Source: Paraburkholderia ultramafica
GTDB lineage: Bacteria; Pseudomonadota; Gammaproteobacteria; Burkholderiales; Burkholderiaceae
NCBI RefSeq assembly: GCF_902859915.1
Contig: NZ_CADIKK010000026.1
Location: 1 to 64,000 of the forward strand
DNA length: 64,000 nt
Direction: 5' to 3'
The translations under genes were made by a program, and so were the position numbers. How positions within the stretch are numbered: the first letter of the stretch is position 1; the number at the start of each line of letters is the position of its first letter. A model generated the notes under the pieces. That model was not told where the DNA came from, searched no databases, and worked only from the letters and a program-made list of their open reading frames with translations. This document shows positions 35,402-44,056 of this stretch, piece after piece.

Positions 35402-36001
35402 ATGATCCACGAAACGATCGTCACCACGGCAGCGTGCGATGGCCGTCCTCATGTCGCCCCGATGGAGGCCCGGTACGAGGGTGAGCATGTCATCCTTGCC
35501 CCTTTTCGTCCGTCCACCACGCTCGACAATATCGTTGCGTCGCGCGCGGCGGTCCTGAACTTCACGACCGACGTGCGCGTCTTCGCGGGCTGCGTCACGC
35601 ACTGCGCGACCGACTGGCCGACCGTTGCCGCAAGCCGCGTCGCCAGCGTGCGTCTGGCCGAATCGCTGGCGCACGCCGAACTCGAACTCGACCAATTGCG
35701 CGACGACGCGCAGCGTCCGGTGCTGTTCATGAAATGCGTGCAGCGCGAAAATCACGCGCCGTTCGCGGGCTACAACCGCGCGCAGTCGGCGGTGGTCGAA
35801 GGCGCGATTCTGGTGAGCCGGCTCTTCATGCTGCCGGCCGACAAGGTCGATCGCGAGATGGCTTACCTGCAGATCGCGATCGACAAGACTGCCGGCGACA
35901 ACGAGCGCACGGCATGGGCGTGGCTCGTCGCCGCGGTCGCGCGGCATCGGGCGAGTCTCGAAGCGTCCGGCGGCCAACCCGCCGCTGCCGAACACCACTA
36001 G
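35402..36001 (+). CDS. DUF447-domain protein of the methylotrophy island
   Basis: 199 residues from the ATG at 35402; the start MIHETIVTTAACDGRPHVAP is typical of DUF447, which resembles split-barrel flavin-binding folds. Further motifs are LNFTTDVRVFAG and AGYNRAQSAVVEGAILVSRL. DUF447 genes occur with the tetrahydromethanopterin/methanofuran C1 genes of methylotrophs. The next gene is the mfnB-fhcD scar, consistent with this. Exact function is unknown. Confidence 0.85.
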   Translation: MIHETIVTTAACDGRPHVAPMEARYEGEHVILAPFRPSTTLDNIVASRAAVLNFTTDVRVFAGCVTHCATDWPTVAASRVASVRLAESLAHAELELDQLRDDAQRPVLFMKCVQRENHAPFAGYNRAQSAVVEGAILVSRLFMLPADKVDREMAYLQIAIDKTAGDNERTAWAWLVAAVARHRASLEASGGQPAAAEHH

Positions 36002-36019
36002 TCTTCCCGGAGAATACCG

Positions 36020-36241
36020 ATGACCGCATTGCTCGCGAGCGTCCGCTCGGAGGACGAAGCATTCGACGCCGCTCGTGCCGGCGCCGGCGCGGCGATGACA
36101 GCCGGCATCGGTGCGGCCGCCGGGCTCGGCCTCGCGGCCGGCGTGCTGCGGATTTCGGCGGGCAACTACGGTGGCAAGCTCGGGCCGTATCACTTCCATT
36201 TGCATACGCTTGCGGCAGGTCTCGACGGGAGCCGCGCATGA
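36020..36241 (+). pseudogene. mfnB-fhcD fusion scar
   Basis: 73 residues. The first 22 (MTALLASVRSEDEAFDAARA, then GA) look like the start of MfnB, (5-formylfuran-3-yl)methyl phosphate synthase. From about residue 26 the sequence is the C-terminus of FhcD, the formyltransferase: MTAGIGAAAGLG, then ISAGNYGGKLGPYHFHLHTL. The frame is kept across the join, the mfnB ribosome site (GGAG) is preserved, and the ATGA overlap with fhcC is intact. The simplest reading is one large deletion that removed most of mfnB, everything between, and most of fhcD. Confidence 0.75.
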
Positions 36242-37083
36242 GCACGACGACTTTGCGCGTGAAGGCGCCGCCCGGTTTTCGCGTCGATGCCGCCGCTTTG
36301 CGGCCGGCGTCGCTCGCGGGGATGAGCGTTGCTGAGATCGAGCGCATCGTTCTGCCGGCCGGCAATGATAGCTGCGCCGTCGGCGACCTGTTTCAGGTGT
36401 TGCGTGATGGAGCAGTTGTGTCACAGGCTGTCACCGATGAGGACACTGCCGCGCTGGTCATCGACGGCGCCGCGCCATGGCTCGACCGGCTTGGCGCGCA
36501 GATGGACGGCGGACGCCTCGTCGTGCGCGGTTCGGTCGGCGACTACAGCGGTTTCAGGATGACAGGCGGCGAGCTGCAGATCGACGGCAACGCGGGGCAT
36601 TTCACCGGCTGCGAGATGCGCGGCGGCCGCCTGACGGTGACCGGCGACAGTGGCGATTTCGCCGCCGGCGCGCTGACTGGCGACATGGAAGGCATGAGCG
36701 GCGGCACGCTGACGATCCACGGCAACGCGGGCGCGCGGCTGGCCGACCGGATGCGCCGTGGCCTCGTGCTGGTCGGCGGCAATGCGGGCGAATTCGCGGT
36801 CTCGCGGCTGGTGGCCGGCACTGTCGGCGTCGCGGGCCGACCAGGCCCGCATTATGCCTATGGGATGAGGCGCGGCACGCTGTTGCTCGCGCAACAGCCC
36901 ACGCATCTGCCGGCGACATTCACCGGCGGCGGCCACGGTTTCGACGTATTCTGGTCACTGCTCGTGCGCAGTCTGGCGGATGAAATCGCCCCCTTTTCGC
37001 AGTGGCGCGCGGACCGCTTGCCGACCCGTTATTCGGGCGACCTCGCGGTCGACGGTCGAGGCGAAATACTGATCGCCGGGTAG
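36238..37083 (+). CDS. fhcC: Formylmethanofuran dehydrogenase subunit C-like protein FhcC
   Basis: 281 residues. The core is the right-handed beta-helix of the GltB/FmdC type: repeats GGRLVVRGSVGDYSGFRMTG, GGELQIDGNAGHFTGCEMRG, GGRLTVTGDSGDFAAGALTG and GTLTIHGNAGARLADRMRRG. The subunit belongs to the formyltransferase/hydrolase complex of the H4MPT formaldehyde pathway. Its partners FhcA, FhcB and full FhcD are not in the window, and no fae or mch is seen here, so it may be an orphan. Confidence 0.85.
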   Translation: MSTTTLRVKAPPGFRVDAAALRPASLAGMSVAEIERIVLPAGNDSCAVGDLFQVLRDGAVVSQAVTDEDTAALVIDGAAPWLDRLGAQMDGGRLVVRGSVGDYSGFRMTGGELQIDGNAGHFTGCEMRGGRLTVTGDSGDFAAGALTGDMEGMSGGTLTIHGNAGARLADRMRRGLVLVGGNAGEFAVSRLVAGTVGVAGRPGPHYAYGMRRGTLLLAQQPTHLPATFTGGGHGFDVFWSLLVRSLADEIAPFSQWRADRLPTRYSGDLAVDGRGEILIAG

Positions 37084-37150
37084 GGCCGCGCGGCCCGTTG
37101 ATCGGAGTGAAACGGTGTTCGACAAGAGACACCCAGCCGGCAACCATGTT

Positions 37151-37295
37151 GCATGGGACCAGAGTAGGTGCTTTGCATGGGACCAGAGTAGCGCGCTGAA
37201 GCGCGAACTCTGGTCGGCAGCTAAAGCGCCAACTCTGGTCGACCGCACAGGTGCATGGGACCAGAGTAGGCGCTAAAGCGCCAACTCTGGTCGAC
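37151..37295. repeat. Cluster of REP-like palindromic repeats
   Basis: Four full or partial copies of a unit built on GCATGGGACCAGAGTA and an inverted AACTCTGGTC around a GC-rich stem. Copies lie at 37151-37173 (left half), 37175-37216 (full), 37220-37243 (right half) and 37253-37295 (full). They sit between fhcC and the cytochrome b561 gene and can form strong hairpins. Confidence 0.88.
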
Positions 37296-37311
37296 AAAGG
37301 AGCAGACAGGG

Positions 37312-37914
37312 ATGACGACAGCGCATTCTCCGGACGCGAAGCGAGGGATCGACGCAAAGACGGACGCGAACCCGGACGCAAACGCGAATGCCCGCGCGCC
37401 GCGCTATGCCGGCATGCTGATCGCGCTCCATTGGCTGATTGCGCTCGGCATCATCGGCCTGCTTGCAGTCGGACTCTACATGGTCGGGCTGCCGAAGGGT
37501 TTGCCTGTCAAAGCGACGTTGATCAACTTGCACAAGTCGCTCGGACTGACGGTTTTCCTGCTGGTGCTTCTGCGCATCGTGGCGCTGGCCGCCTTTCACC
37601 GGCCGCCCCTGCCACCGATGCGAACGTGGCAACGCGCCGCCGCGCGCACTACGCAGGGTCTTTTATATGTCGGCATGGTCGCGATGCCGCTGGCCGGTTA
37701 TCTCGGCTCGTCGTTCAACCGCTATGGGACGCGCTTCTGGGGCATCCCGCTGCCGAAGTGGGGCTGGGACGATGCGCATTTACGCGAGCTTTTCTTCGGC
37801 ATTCATCAGGCACTGGGATACATGCTGATCGCGCTGATCGTGCTGCATGTGGCGGGCGCGCTCAAGCATCAATGGATCGATCGCGACAACCTGCTCGCGA
37901 GGATGCTGCCATGA
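37312..37914 (+). CDS. Cytochrome b561
   Basis: 200 residues. A hydrophilic Asp/Ala/Asn-rich N-terminal tail (DAKTDANPDANANARAP) precedes four membrane helices. Haem-ligand His residues are in LIALHWLIALGIIG, LINLHKSLGLTVFL, and FFGIHQALGYMLIALIVLHV. The family passes electrons between the membrane quinone pool and periplasmic partners. It overlaps the next gene by four bases (ATGA), making it the first gene of the pqqB operon here. An electron-transfer role with PQQ enzymes is inference. Confidence 0.92.
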   Translation: MTTAHSPDAKRGIDAKTDANPDANANARAPRYAGMLIALHWLIALGIIGLLAVGLYMVGLPKGLPVKATLINLHKSLGLTVFLLVLLRIVALAAFHRPPLPPMRTWQRAAARTTQGLLYVGMVAMPLAGYLGSSFNRYGTRFWGIPLPKWGWDDAHLRELFFGIHQALGYMLIALIVLHVAGALKHQWIDRDNLLARMLP

Positions 37915-38927
37915 CGATGCTCAGCGCAAAGCGCCGTTCACGGCAAACCCCACCGCCGCTCGAAGCCGATACGCTGCGCACGCGCGACGGTCATCGCGTG
38001 TCGTTCGCGGTGGCCGGCGCGGTCGACGGCGTGCCGGTGGCCGTCCTGCACGGCGGCCCAGGCAGCGGCAGTCAGCCAAGCGCGCTGCGGCTCTTCGATC
38101 TGAGCCGCTTCCGGGTCGTGCTGATCGATCAGCGCGGCACCGGCGCATCGACGCCACACGGCAGCGTGCGCCACAACCGCACCGACTATCTGATCGCCGA
38201 TCTCGAAGCGATCCGCACGCGGCTCGGCTTCGATCGCTGGGGCGTGCTCGGCGGATCGTGGGGCGCGGCGCTGGCGCTCGCGTATGCGGGGCAGTGTCCG
38301 CAATCGGTCACGGGCGTCGTGCTGCGCGGGCTGTTCCTGACGTCCGCGCGCGAGATTCGCGGTCTGTGCATCGCGTCCCGCAAACGCGCGCCGCGCGCAT
38401 GGGCCAGACTGAGCGCCGCGGCTCAGTGCAAGCGGCCTGCCGGGTTGGCCGCCCGCTGCGCCGCCGCCCTGCAATACGGCGCGAGCGAAACGCGGCAACG
38501 CGCGCTCGCGCTGGCATGGCGCGGCTACGAGGACGCGGTGCTCGCGAGCGCCACGCCGCCCGGCGCGGCACAGCCAGCCGCAAGAGACTCGCGACGGCAC
38601 GCTCGCAAGCTGATCGGCAAATACCGGATCCAGGCTCACTACCTCGCGCATCGCTGCTGGCTCGGCGAAGCCCGTTTGCTGTCGCTCGCGCGCCGCGCAG
38701 CGTCGGCCGGCGTGCCGCTTGCCGCGGTACATGGCTCGCGCGATCCGGTCTGTCCGTCCGGGAATCTGCGGCGCCTGGCGCGCGCGGTACCCGCGGCGCA
38801 TGTCGAGTGCGTGAACGCCGGTCATCTGGCGAGCGACCCGGCGCTGCACGAACGCGTCGCACACGCGCTCGCCGCGATGTTCATCTCAACCGTTCAGGAG
38901 GGGCGCAGCCTGCGCCGCGCGGCATGA
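37911..38927 (+). CDS. Prolyl-aminopeptidase-like alpha/beta hydrolase (S33)
   Basis: 338 residues. The oxyanion motif is VAVLHGGPGSGSQP, the nucleophile GGSWGAALALAYA, the acid in HGSRDPVCPSGNL, and the His in VNAGHLASDP. The DQRGTGAS segment is typical of proline iminopeptidases. ATGA overlaps join it both to cytochrome b561 and to pqqB. A peptidase in this place could process PqqA after cross-linking, a job done by PqqF/PqqG elsewhere; no pqqF is present. That role is inference from context. Confidence 0.86.
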   Translation: MTMLSAKRRSRQTPPPLEADTLRTRDGHRVSFAVAGAVDGVPVAVLHGGPGSGSQPSALRLFDLSRFRVVLIDQRGTGASTPHGSVRHNRTDYLIADLEAIRTRLGFDRWGVLGGSWGAALALAYAGQCPQSVTGVVLRGLFLTSAREIRGLCIASRKRAPRAWARLSAAAQCKRPAGLAARCAAALQYGASETRQRALALAWRGYEDAVLASATPPGAAQPAARDSRRHARKLIGKYRIQAHYLAHRCWLGEARLLSLARRAASAGVPLAAVHGSRDPVCPSGNLRRLARAVPAAHVECVNAGHLASDPALHERVAHALAAMFISTVQEGRSLRRAA

Positions 38928-39862
38928 AGATCAAGGTACTCGGCTCATCGGCTGGCGGCGGCTTTCCGCAGTGGAACTGCAACTGCCGCAATTGCGACGG
39001 CGTGCGCCGCGGCACGCTGAAGGCCACGCGCCGCACGCAGTCGTCGATCGCGGTGAGCGCGAACGGCGAAGACTGGCTGCTCGTCAATGCGTCGCCCGAC
39101 CTGCTCGCGCAGATCGCGGCGAACCCCGAGCTTCAGCCCGCCCGCCGTACGCGCGATAGCGGCATTGCCGCCGTGCTCGTGATCGACGCGCAGATCGACC
39201 ATGTCACCGGCCTGCTGATGCTGCGCGAGCGCGACACGCCGCTGCCGCTCTACGCCACCGATGCGGTGTGGCAAGACCTCCGCTCCGGCTTTCCGGTCGC
39301 GCCGATCCTCTCGCACTATTGCGGCGTCGAGCATCACCGCATTGCGCTCGACGGCGCGCCGCTTGCCGTCGCTGCATTGAACGGCGTGCGGATCGACGCA
39401 CTGCCGCTGTCGAGCAAGGCGCCGCCCTACTCGCCGCACCGCCATGCGCCCGAGCGGGGCGACAACATCGGGCTCGTCTTTACCAACCTGCAATCGGGCA
39501 AGCGCGTGTTCTATGCGCCGGGACTCGGCGCTATCGAAGCACATGTGCTCGCGGCAATGCGCGAGGCCGACCTGCTGCTGGTCGACGGCACGCTGTGGAC
39601 CGGCGATGAAATGATCCGCCTCGGCCTGTCGAAGAAGACGTCCGCCGACATGGGGCATCTGCCGCAGACCGGTTCAGGCGGCATGATCGAAACGCTGGAC
39701 TCGCTCGACGCGGAGCGCGCCGGCAAAACAGGCGGCATTCGCAAGGTGCTCATCCACATCAACAACACCAACCCGATCCTGGTCGAGGACGGCGCCGAGC
39801 GCCGCGTCCTCACCGAACACGGGATCGAGGTGGCGTACGACGGGATGAGATTCGAACTTTGA
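38924..39862 (+). CDS. pqqB: PQQ biosynthesis protein PqqB
   Basis: 312 residues, usual length. Metallo-beta-lactamase fold with GSSAGGGFPQWNCNCRNCDG at the N-terminus, the CNCxxC metal site characteristic of PqqB, then VIDAQIDHVTGLLMLRE (DxxH) and HINNTNPIL. PqqB hydroxylates the tyrosine part of the PQQ intermediate. The start overlaps the S33 hydrolase stop. Confidence 0.97.
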   Translation: MKIKVLGSSAGGGFPQWNCNCRNCDGVRRGTLKATRRTQSSIAVSANGEDWLLVNASPDLLAQIAANPELQPARRTRDSGIAAVLVIDAQIDHVTGLLMLRERDTPLPLYATDAVWQDLRSGFPVAPILSHYCGVEHHRIALDGAPLAVAALNGVRIDALPLSSKAPPYSPHRHAPERGDNIGLVFTNLQSGKRVFYAPGLGAIEAHVLAAMREADLLLVDGTLWTGDEMIRLGLSKKTSADMGHLPQTGSGGMIETLDSLDAERAGKTGGIRKVLIHINNTNPILVEDGAERRVLTEHGIEVAYDGMRFEL

Positions 39863-39916
39863 ACTTTGAAGTGCAGTGGGAAGGCGCGGCTGTGCAGGAC
39901 AAAAAACGGAGACGGT

Positions 39917-40675
39917 ATGAACGCGAAAGACACCCATGACACGACGCCGATGCGCGGCGCGGGCCCAACCCGGACCTCGGGCGCCGATGCGCCCGCCTGG
40001 AGCCGCGACGAATTCGAAGCGCAGTTGCGCGCGAAAGGCACCGCCTATCACATCCATCACCCATTCAACGTGAAGATGAATAGCGGTGGCTGCTCGCGCG
40101 AGCAGATTCGCGGCTGGGTCGCCAACCGCTTCTACTACCAGATCAACATTCCGCTGAAGGACGCGGCGGTGCTGTCGAACTGTCCGGACCGCGAGACGCG
40201 CCGCCGCTGGGTGCTGCGCATTCTCGACCACGACGGCTACGACGGCGCGCAAGGCGGCATCGAAACATGGGCGCGTCTCGCGGACGCGGTCGGCCTGTCG
40301 CGCGACGAGCTCTGGTCACTCGAACACGTGACGCCGGGCGTGCGCTTCGCCGTCGATGCCTATGTGAATTTCGCGCGCCGCGCGCCGTGGCAGGAAGCGG
40401 TCTGCTCGTCGCTGACGGAGATGTTCGCACCGCAGGTTCATCGCGACCGCCTCGCGAGCTGGCCGGAACATTATCCGTGGATCGAACCTGATGGCCTCGC
40501 GTATTTCCGCTCGCGCATTTCGCTCGCACAGCGCGACGTGCAGCACGGACTCGAAGTCACGCTGGCGCATTTCACGCGGCGCGATCAGCAGGAACGGGCG
40601 CTCGAGATTCTGCAGTTCAAGCTCGACATTCTGTGGACCATGCTGGACTCGATCGAAAAGGCCTTTCCGCAATGA
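39917..40675 (+). CDS. pqqC: Pyrroloquinoline-quinone synthase PqqC
   Basis: 252 residues from the ATG at 39917 with GGAG upstream. The all-helical oxidase fold shows YHIHHPFNVKMNSGGCSREQ, GWVANRFYYQINIPLKDAAV, LRILDHDGYDG, and a C-terminal ARRDQQERALEILQ-like segment (HFTRRDQQERALEILQFKLD). PqqC catalyses the final ring closure and eight-electron oxidation to PQQ without a cofactor. It overlaps pqqD by four bases. Confidence 0.97.
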   Translation: MNAKDTHDTTPMRGAGPTRTSGADAPAWSRDEFEAQLRAKGTAYHIHHPFNVKMNSGGCSREQIRGWVANRFYYQINIPLKDAAVLSNCPDRETRRRWVLRILDHDGYDGAQGGIETWARLADAVGLSRDELWSLEHVTPGVRFAVDAYVNFARRAPWQEAVCSSLTEMFAPQVHRDRLASWPEHYPWIEPDGLAYFRSRISLAQRDVQHGLEVTLAHFTRRDQQERALEILQFKLDILWTMLDSIEKAFPQ

Positions 40676-40962
40676 ACGACCCGATACGCGCCGGCCGCGC
40701 CACGCAAGCCGCTACTCCGCTGACGATCGCCAAGCCGTTTCGCCTGCAATGGGAACCCGTGCAGAACGCGCATGTGCTGCTCTACCCCGAGGGGATGGTG
40801 AAGCTCAATCAAAGCGCAGGGGAAATTCTCAAACGCTGCGACGGCACACGCGACATGGACACGCTGATCGCCGATCTGGAGCAGGCGTTCAACACCACCG
40901 GGCTCGGCACCGAGGTGCGGGCCTTCATTGCCGACGCGCACGGGCGCGGCTGGCTGGAGTAG
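40672..40962 (+). CDS. pqqD: PqqA-binding chaperone PqqD
   Basis: 96 residues. Winged-helix RRE fold with KPFRLQWEPVQNAHVLLYPE, GMVKLNQSAGEILKRCDGTR and TEVRAFIADAHGRGWLE. It delivers PqqA to the radical SAM enzyme PqqE. Overlaps pqqC at the start and lies four bases before pqqE. Confidence 0.96.
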   Translation: MNDPIRAGRATQAATPLTIAKPFRLQWEPVQNAHVLLYPEGMVKLNQSAGEILKRCDGTRDMDTLIADLEQAFNTTGLGTEVRAFIADAHGRGWLE

Positions 40963-40966
40963 CGCG

Positions 40967-42205
40967 ATGACCGATCTTTCGCAACCCGGCTCGCAACCCG
41001 CTGCCGGCGCGCAGCCCGAGGACAGCGCCGACGGCGTGCCGCCGCCGCTCTGGCTGCTCGCGGAGCTGACCTATCGCTGTCCGCTGCACTGCGCGTTCTG
41101 CTACAACCCGCTCGACTATACGGATCACAGCCGCGAGCTCAGTACCGCGCAATGGATCGACGTACTGCGTGAAGCGCGCGCGCTCGGCGCGGTGCAACTG
41201 GGCTTTTCAGGCGGCGAGCCGCTGGTGCGCGACGACCTCGAAGCGCTGGTGGAGGAGGCGCACAAACTCGGCTTCTACACCAATCTGATCACCTCCGGCG
41301 TCGGCCTCACCGACCAGCGGCTCGGCGATCTGAAGGCCGCCGGTCTCGATCACATCCAGTTGTCGTTTCAGGATTCGACGCAGCAGTTGAACGACTTCCT
41401 GAGCAGCACGCGCACCTTCGATCTGAAACAGCGCGTCGCCGCTTCGATCAAACGGCATGGCTTTCCGATGGTGCTCAACTGCGTGCTGCATCGCTATAAC
41501 CTGCCGCACGTCGACAAGATCATCGAGATGGCGCTGGCGATGGGCGCCGAATACCTGGAACTTGCCAACACGCAGTACTACGGCTGGGCGCACGTGAACG
41601 AGGCGCAGTTGATGCCGACGCGCGAGCAGCTTGACGAAGCCGAAGCGGTGGTGGCGCGCTATCGCCGCACGCACGGCGAGCGCTGCAAGATTTTCTTCGT
41701 CGTTCCCGACTACTTCGAACGCCGTCCGAAGCGCTGCATGAATGGCTGGGGCGCGGTCTTTCTCGGCATCGCGCCCGACGGCGCCGCGCTGCCCTGTCAC
41801 GCCGCGCGCGGCCTGCCGGGCCTGACGCTGCCGAACGTGAGAGAGACGCCGTTGCGCGAGATCTGGTACGACAGCGATGCGTTCAACCGCTTTCGCGGTC
41901 TGCACTGGCTCAAGGAACCTTGCCGCAGTTGCGACGAAAAGGAACGCGACCTCGGAGGCTGCCGCTGCCAGGCGTATCTGCTCACGGGCGACGCGGCCAA
42001 TGCCGATCCCGTTTGCGACAAGTCGCCGTTTCACGAAAGCGTGGTCAAGGTCGTGCAACGCGCGGCATCGGCATCGACCGTCGCAAGCGGGCCGCGCGAG
42101 CAGCCGATCCTGTTTCGTAACGACGCCAACTCGCGCACGCTCGCGGCTGCCGCCCGCGAGCCGAATGTCCCTGACGTCGCCAGCGGCAGCGGAGCACAAC
42201 CATGA
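40967..42205 (+). CDS. pqqE: PqqA peptide cyclase PqqE (radical SAM)
   Basis: 412 residues from the ATG at 40967. The radical SAM cluster motif CPLHCAFC lies in LLAELTYRCPLHCAFCYNPL. SPASM auxiliary-cluster cysteines appear at CMNGWG, LPCHAARG, and EPCRSCDEKERDLGGCRCQA through VCDKSPFHE. PqqE forms the Glu-Tyr carbon-carbon bond in PqqA. The C-terminus is extended by about 30 residues after the SPASM domain. It overlaps the following regulator gene by four bases. Confidence 0.97.
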   Translation: MTDLSQPGSQPAAGAQPEDSADGVPPPLWLLAELTYRCPLHCAFCYNPLDYTDHSRELSTAQWIDVLREARALGAVQLGFSGGEPLVRDDLEALVEEAHKLGFYTNLITSGVGLTDQRLGDLKAAGLDHIQLSFQDSTQQLNDFLSSTRTFDLKQRVAASIKRHGFPMVLNCVLHRYNLPHVDKIIEMALAMGAEYLELANTQYYGWAHVNEAQLMPTREQLDEAEAVVARYRRTHGERCKIFFVVPDYFERRPKRCMNGWGAVFLGIAPDGAALPCHAARGLPGLTLPNVRETPLREIWYDSDAFNRFRGLHWLKEPCRSCDEKERDLGGCRCQAYLLTGDAANADPVCDKSPFHESVVKVVQRAASASTVASGPREQPILFRNDANSRTLAAAAREPNVPDVASGSGAQP

Positions 42206-42864
42206 CTGCGGGAACCATCTCTGTCCTGCTCGTCGACGACCATGCGGTCGTGCGCGAAGGCTACCGGCGTCTACTCGAATTGAACTCCGACGTACAGGTA
42301 TGCGGCGAGGCCGGCGATGCCGCGCAGGCCTACCAGCGCTTTTGCGTATTGCGGCCCGAGGTGGTCGTGATGGATGTTTCGCTGCCGGGTGCGAGCGGCA
42401 TCGAAGCGATGCGGCGCATGCTCGCACGCGAGCCCGAGGCCCGCGTGCTGATCTTCAGCGTGCATGAGGAATCGATCTTCGTGCGCCGTGCGCTCGATGC
42501 CGGCGCGCTCGGTTACGTGACCAAGGCCAGCGCGCCCGATGTGCTGGTGGAAGCGGTGCGCTCCATCGCAAGACGCGCGGGCTATCTGAGCCCGGATATC
42601 TCGCAGGCGCTCGCGATGCGCACGGCCTTCAACGAAGGGCCGCCCGGGCGTCAGTTGTCGGCCCGCGAGTTCGAGGTGCTGCGTCTGCTCGTGCAGGGTT
42701 ATACGCTGCCGAGCATCGCCGAGAAGCTGGGGCTGAGTCAGAAGACGGTGGCCAACCATCAATCGGTGATCCGCCAGAAGTTCGGCGCCGACAACGGCGT
42801 GCAGCTCGCGCAGATGGCCAGCCGGCTCGGACTTCAGTTCACGGGTTCGGCCAGCCCCGCGTGA
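42202..42864 (+). CDS. LuxR/NarL-family response regulator in the pqq operon
   Basis: 220 residues. Receiver domain with acidic pocket VDDH, phospho-acceptor Asp in VVVMDVSLPGASG and Lys in YVTKASAP. C-terminal LuxR HTH is LSAREFEVLRLLVQGYTLPS through KTVANHQSVIRQKFG. Translation is coupled to pqqE. With the convergent kinase it forms a two-component pair resembling those that control alcohol and methanol oxidation genes (ErbR/AgmR and MoxYX types). Confidence 0.93.
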   Translation: MTAGTISVLLVDDHAVVREGYRRLLELNSDVQVCGEAGDAAQAYQRFCVLRPEVVVMDVSLPGASGIEAMRRMLAREPEARVLIFSVHEESIFVRRALDAGALGYVTKASAPDVLVEAVRSIARRAGYLSPDISQALAMRTAFNEGPPGRQLSAREFEVLRLLVQGYTLPSIAEKLGLSQKTVANHQSVIRQKFGADNGVQLAQMASRLGLQFTGSASPA

Positions 42865-43847
42865 GCCGGCACGCGCGCGCAGAACAGAAAACCGCCCTGC
42901 GGTTTGCTCGCCACATGAAATTCGCCGCCGAGCGCCTCGACCCGCTCGCGCATGCCGATCAGCCCGAGTCCGGCGCGCGGCTGCGTGAGATCCGTGCCGG
43001 GCCCGTCGTCGGCCATGGTCACGACGATTTCGTCGATAGGCGCGCCAGCCGCGTCCGCGCTGTGCGTTTCTCGCGGCGCGCGCACCATGAACACTTCCAC
43101 GCGTGAGCGGCGGGCAAACTTCGACACGTTGGTCAGCCCTTCCTGCACGAGCCGGTAGAGCGTGATGGTCAGCGCATCGCTCAAGCCGTTGAAATCCCCT
43201 TCGATCGTCAAAGAGAACGAAGCATCGGGCAGCCGCTCGCGCCAGCCATCAACGCAATGTTCGAGCGCGCTCGGCAAGCCGAACTCGTCCAGACCGATGG
43301 GCCGCAGGCGGCGGATCATGTCACCGATCTGCCGGTAGACATGGTTCGCACTCTGAATCAGACCGACGGCGATCCGGTGAATCTCCGGCTCGCGCCCACT
43401 GGATACGTCGCGGATACGCGCGGCATCGAGCCCGATGGCGTTCAGATACTGGCCCAGTTCGTCGTGCAGTTCGCGCGCCAGATGACGGCGCTCGAGTTCC
43501 TGCGCCTGCAGCGCCTGATTGGCGAGACGCCGGTTGTCGGCCAACAGCCGTTCGGCCTGCTCTTCCAGCATGCGGCGATGGCCCAACTCGCGGCGCGCGT
43601 CGCGGTAGCGGCGCCACGCAAACCAGGCAAGGCCGATGGAAAGTACGAACAACGTGCCCGGCAATTCGTCGAGCTGGAAGCGCTCCAGGCCGCGCGTGAA
43701 CCGATAGGCCCGTTCGCTGATATCGAACGCGGCGCCGAACACCGCCGCCAGTACGGTCACGGCGACCACCCACGCGAGATCGCGCCATATCGTCGAATGT
43801 GGCGGTGGGCGGCCAGCGGAGGATGAGTGGATCGGGTCGCTTGACAT
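42834..43847 (-). CDS. HisKA_3-type sensor histidine kinase
   Basis: 337 residues. Two membrane helices (WVVAVTVLAAVFGAAFDI, then LFVLSIGLAWFAWRRY) leave only a short periplasmic loop. A coiled coil leads to RRHLARELHDELGQYLNAIG with the phospho-His, and ends in an HATPase domain (MADDGPGTDL, GLGLIGMRERVEALGGEFHV). The 3' end overlaps the response regulator by 31 bp on the opposite strand. It is the likely partner kinase of that regulator. Confidence 0.92.
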   Translation of the reverse strand: MSSDPIHSSSAGRPPPHSTIWRDLAWVVAVTVLAAVFGAAFDISERAYRFTRGLERFQLDELPGTLFVLSIGLAWFAWRRYRDARRELGHRRMLEEQAERLLADNRRLANQALQAQELERRHLARELHDELGQYLNAIGLDAARIRDVSSGREPEIHRIAVGLIQSANHVYRQIGDMIRRLRPIGLDEFGLPSALEHCVDGWRERLPDASFSLTIEGDFNGLSDALTITLYRLVQEGLTNVSKFARRSRVEVFMVRAPRETHSADAAGAPIDEIVVTMADDGPGTDLTQPRAGLGLIGMRERVEALGGEFHVASKPQGGFLFCARVPAHAGLAEPVN

Positions 43848-44056
43848 GACGTTTGCATTCTACCCAGCGCAATCGCGCGCAGTGGACTTTTGCGGGGCTT
43901 TTGGGAACGTCTCCCTGAGAGATCGGGAAAAGCTCCCGCGCGGCTTACAGCCGCGTATGCGAAGCTTTACACACACACCAACAGAACGCGTTACGCGCCG
44001 ATGCCGGTTCGCGGCGGCGCCACGCGCGGAAGCGCCGAGCCGGCGGGAGACAATCA

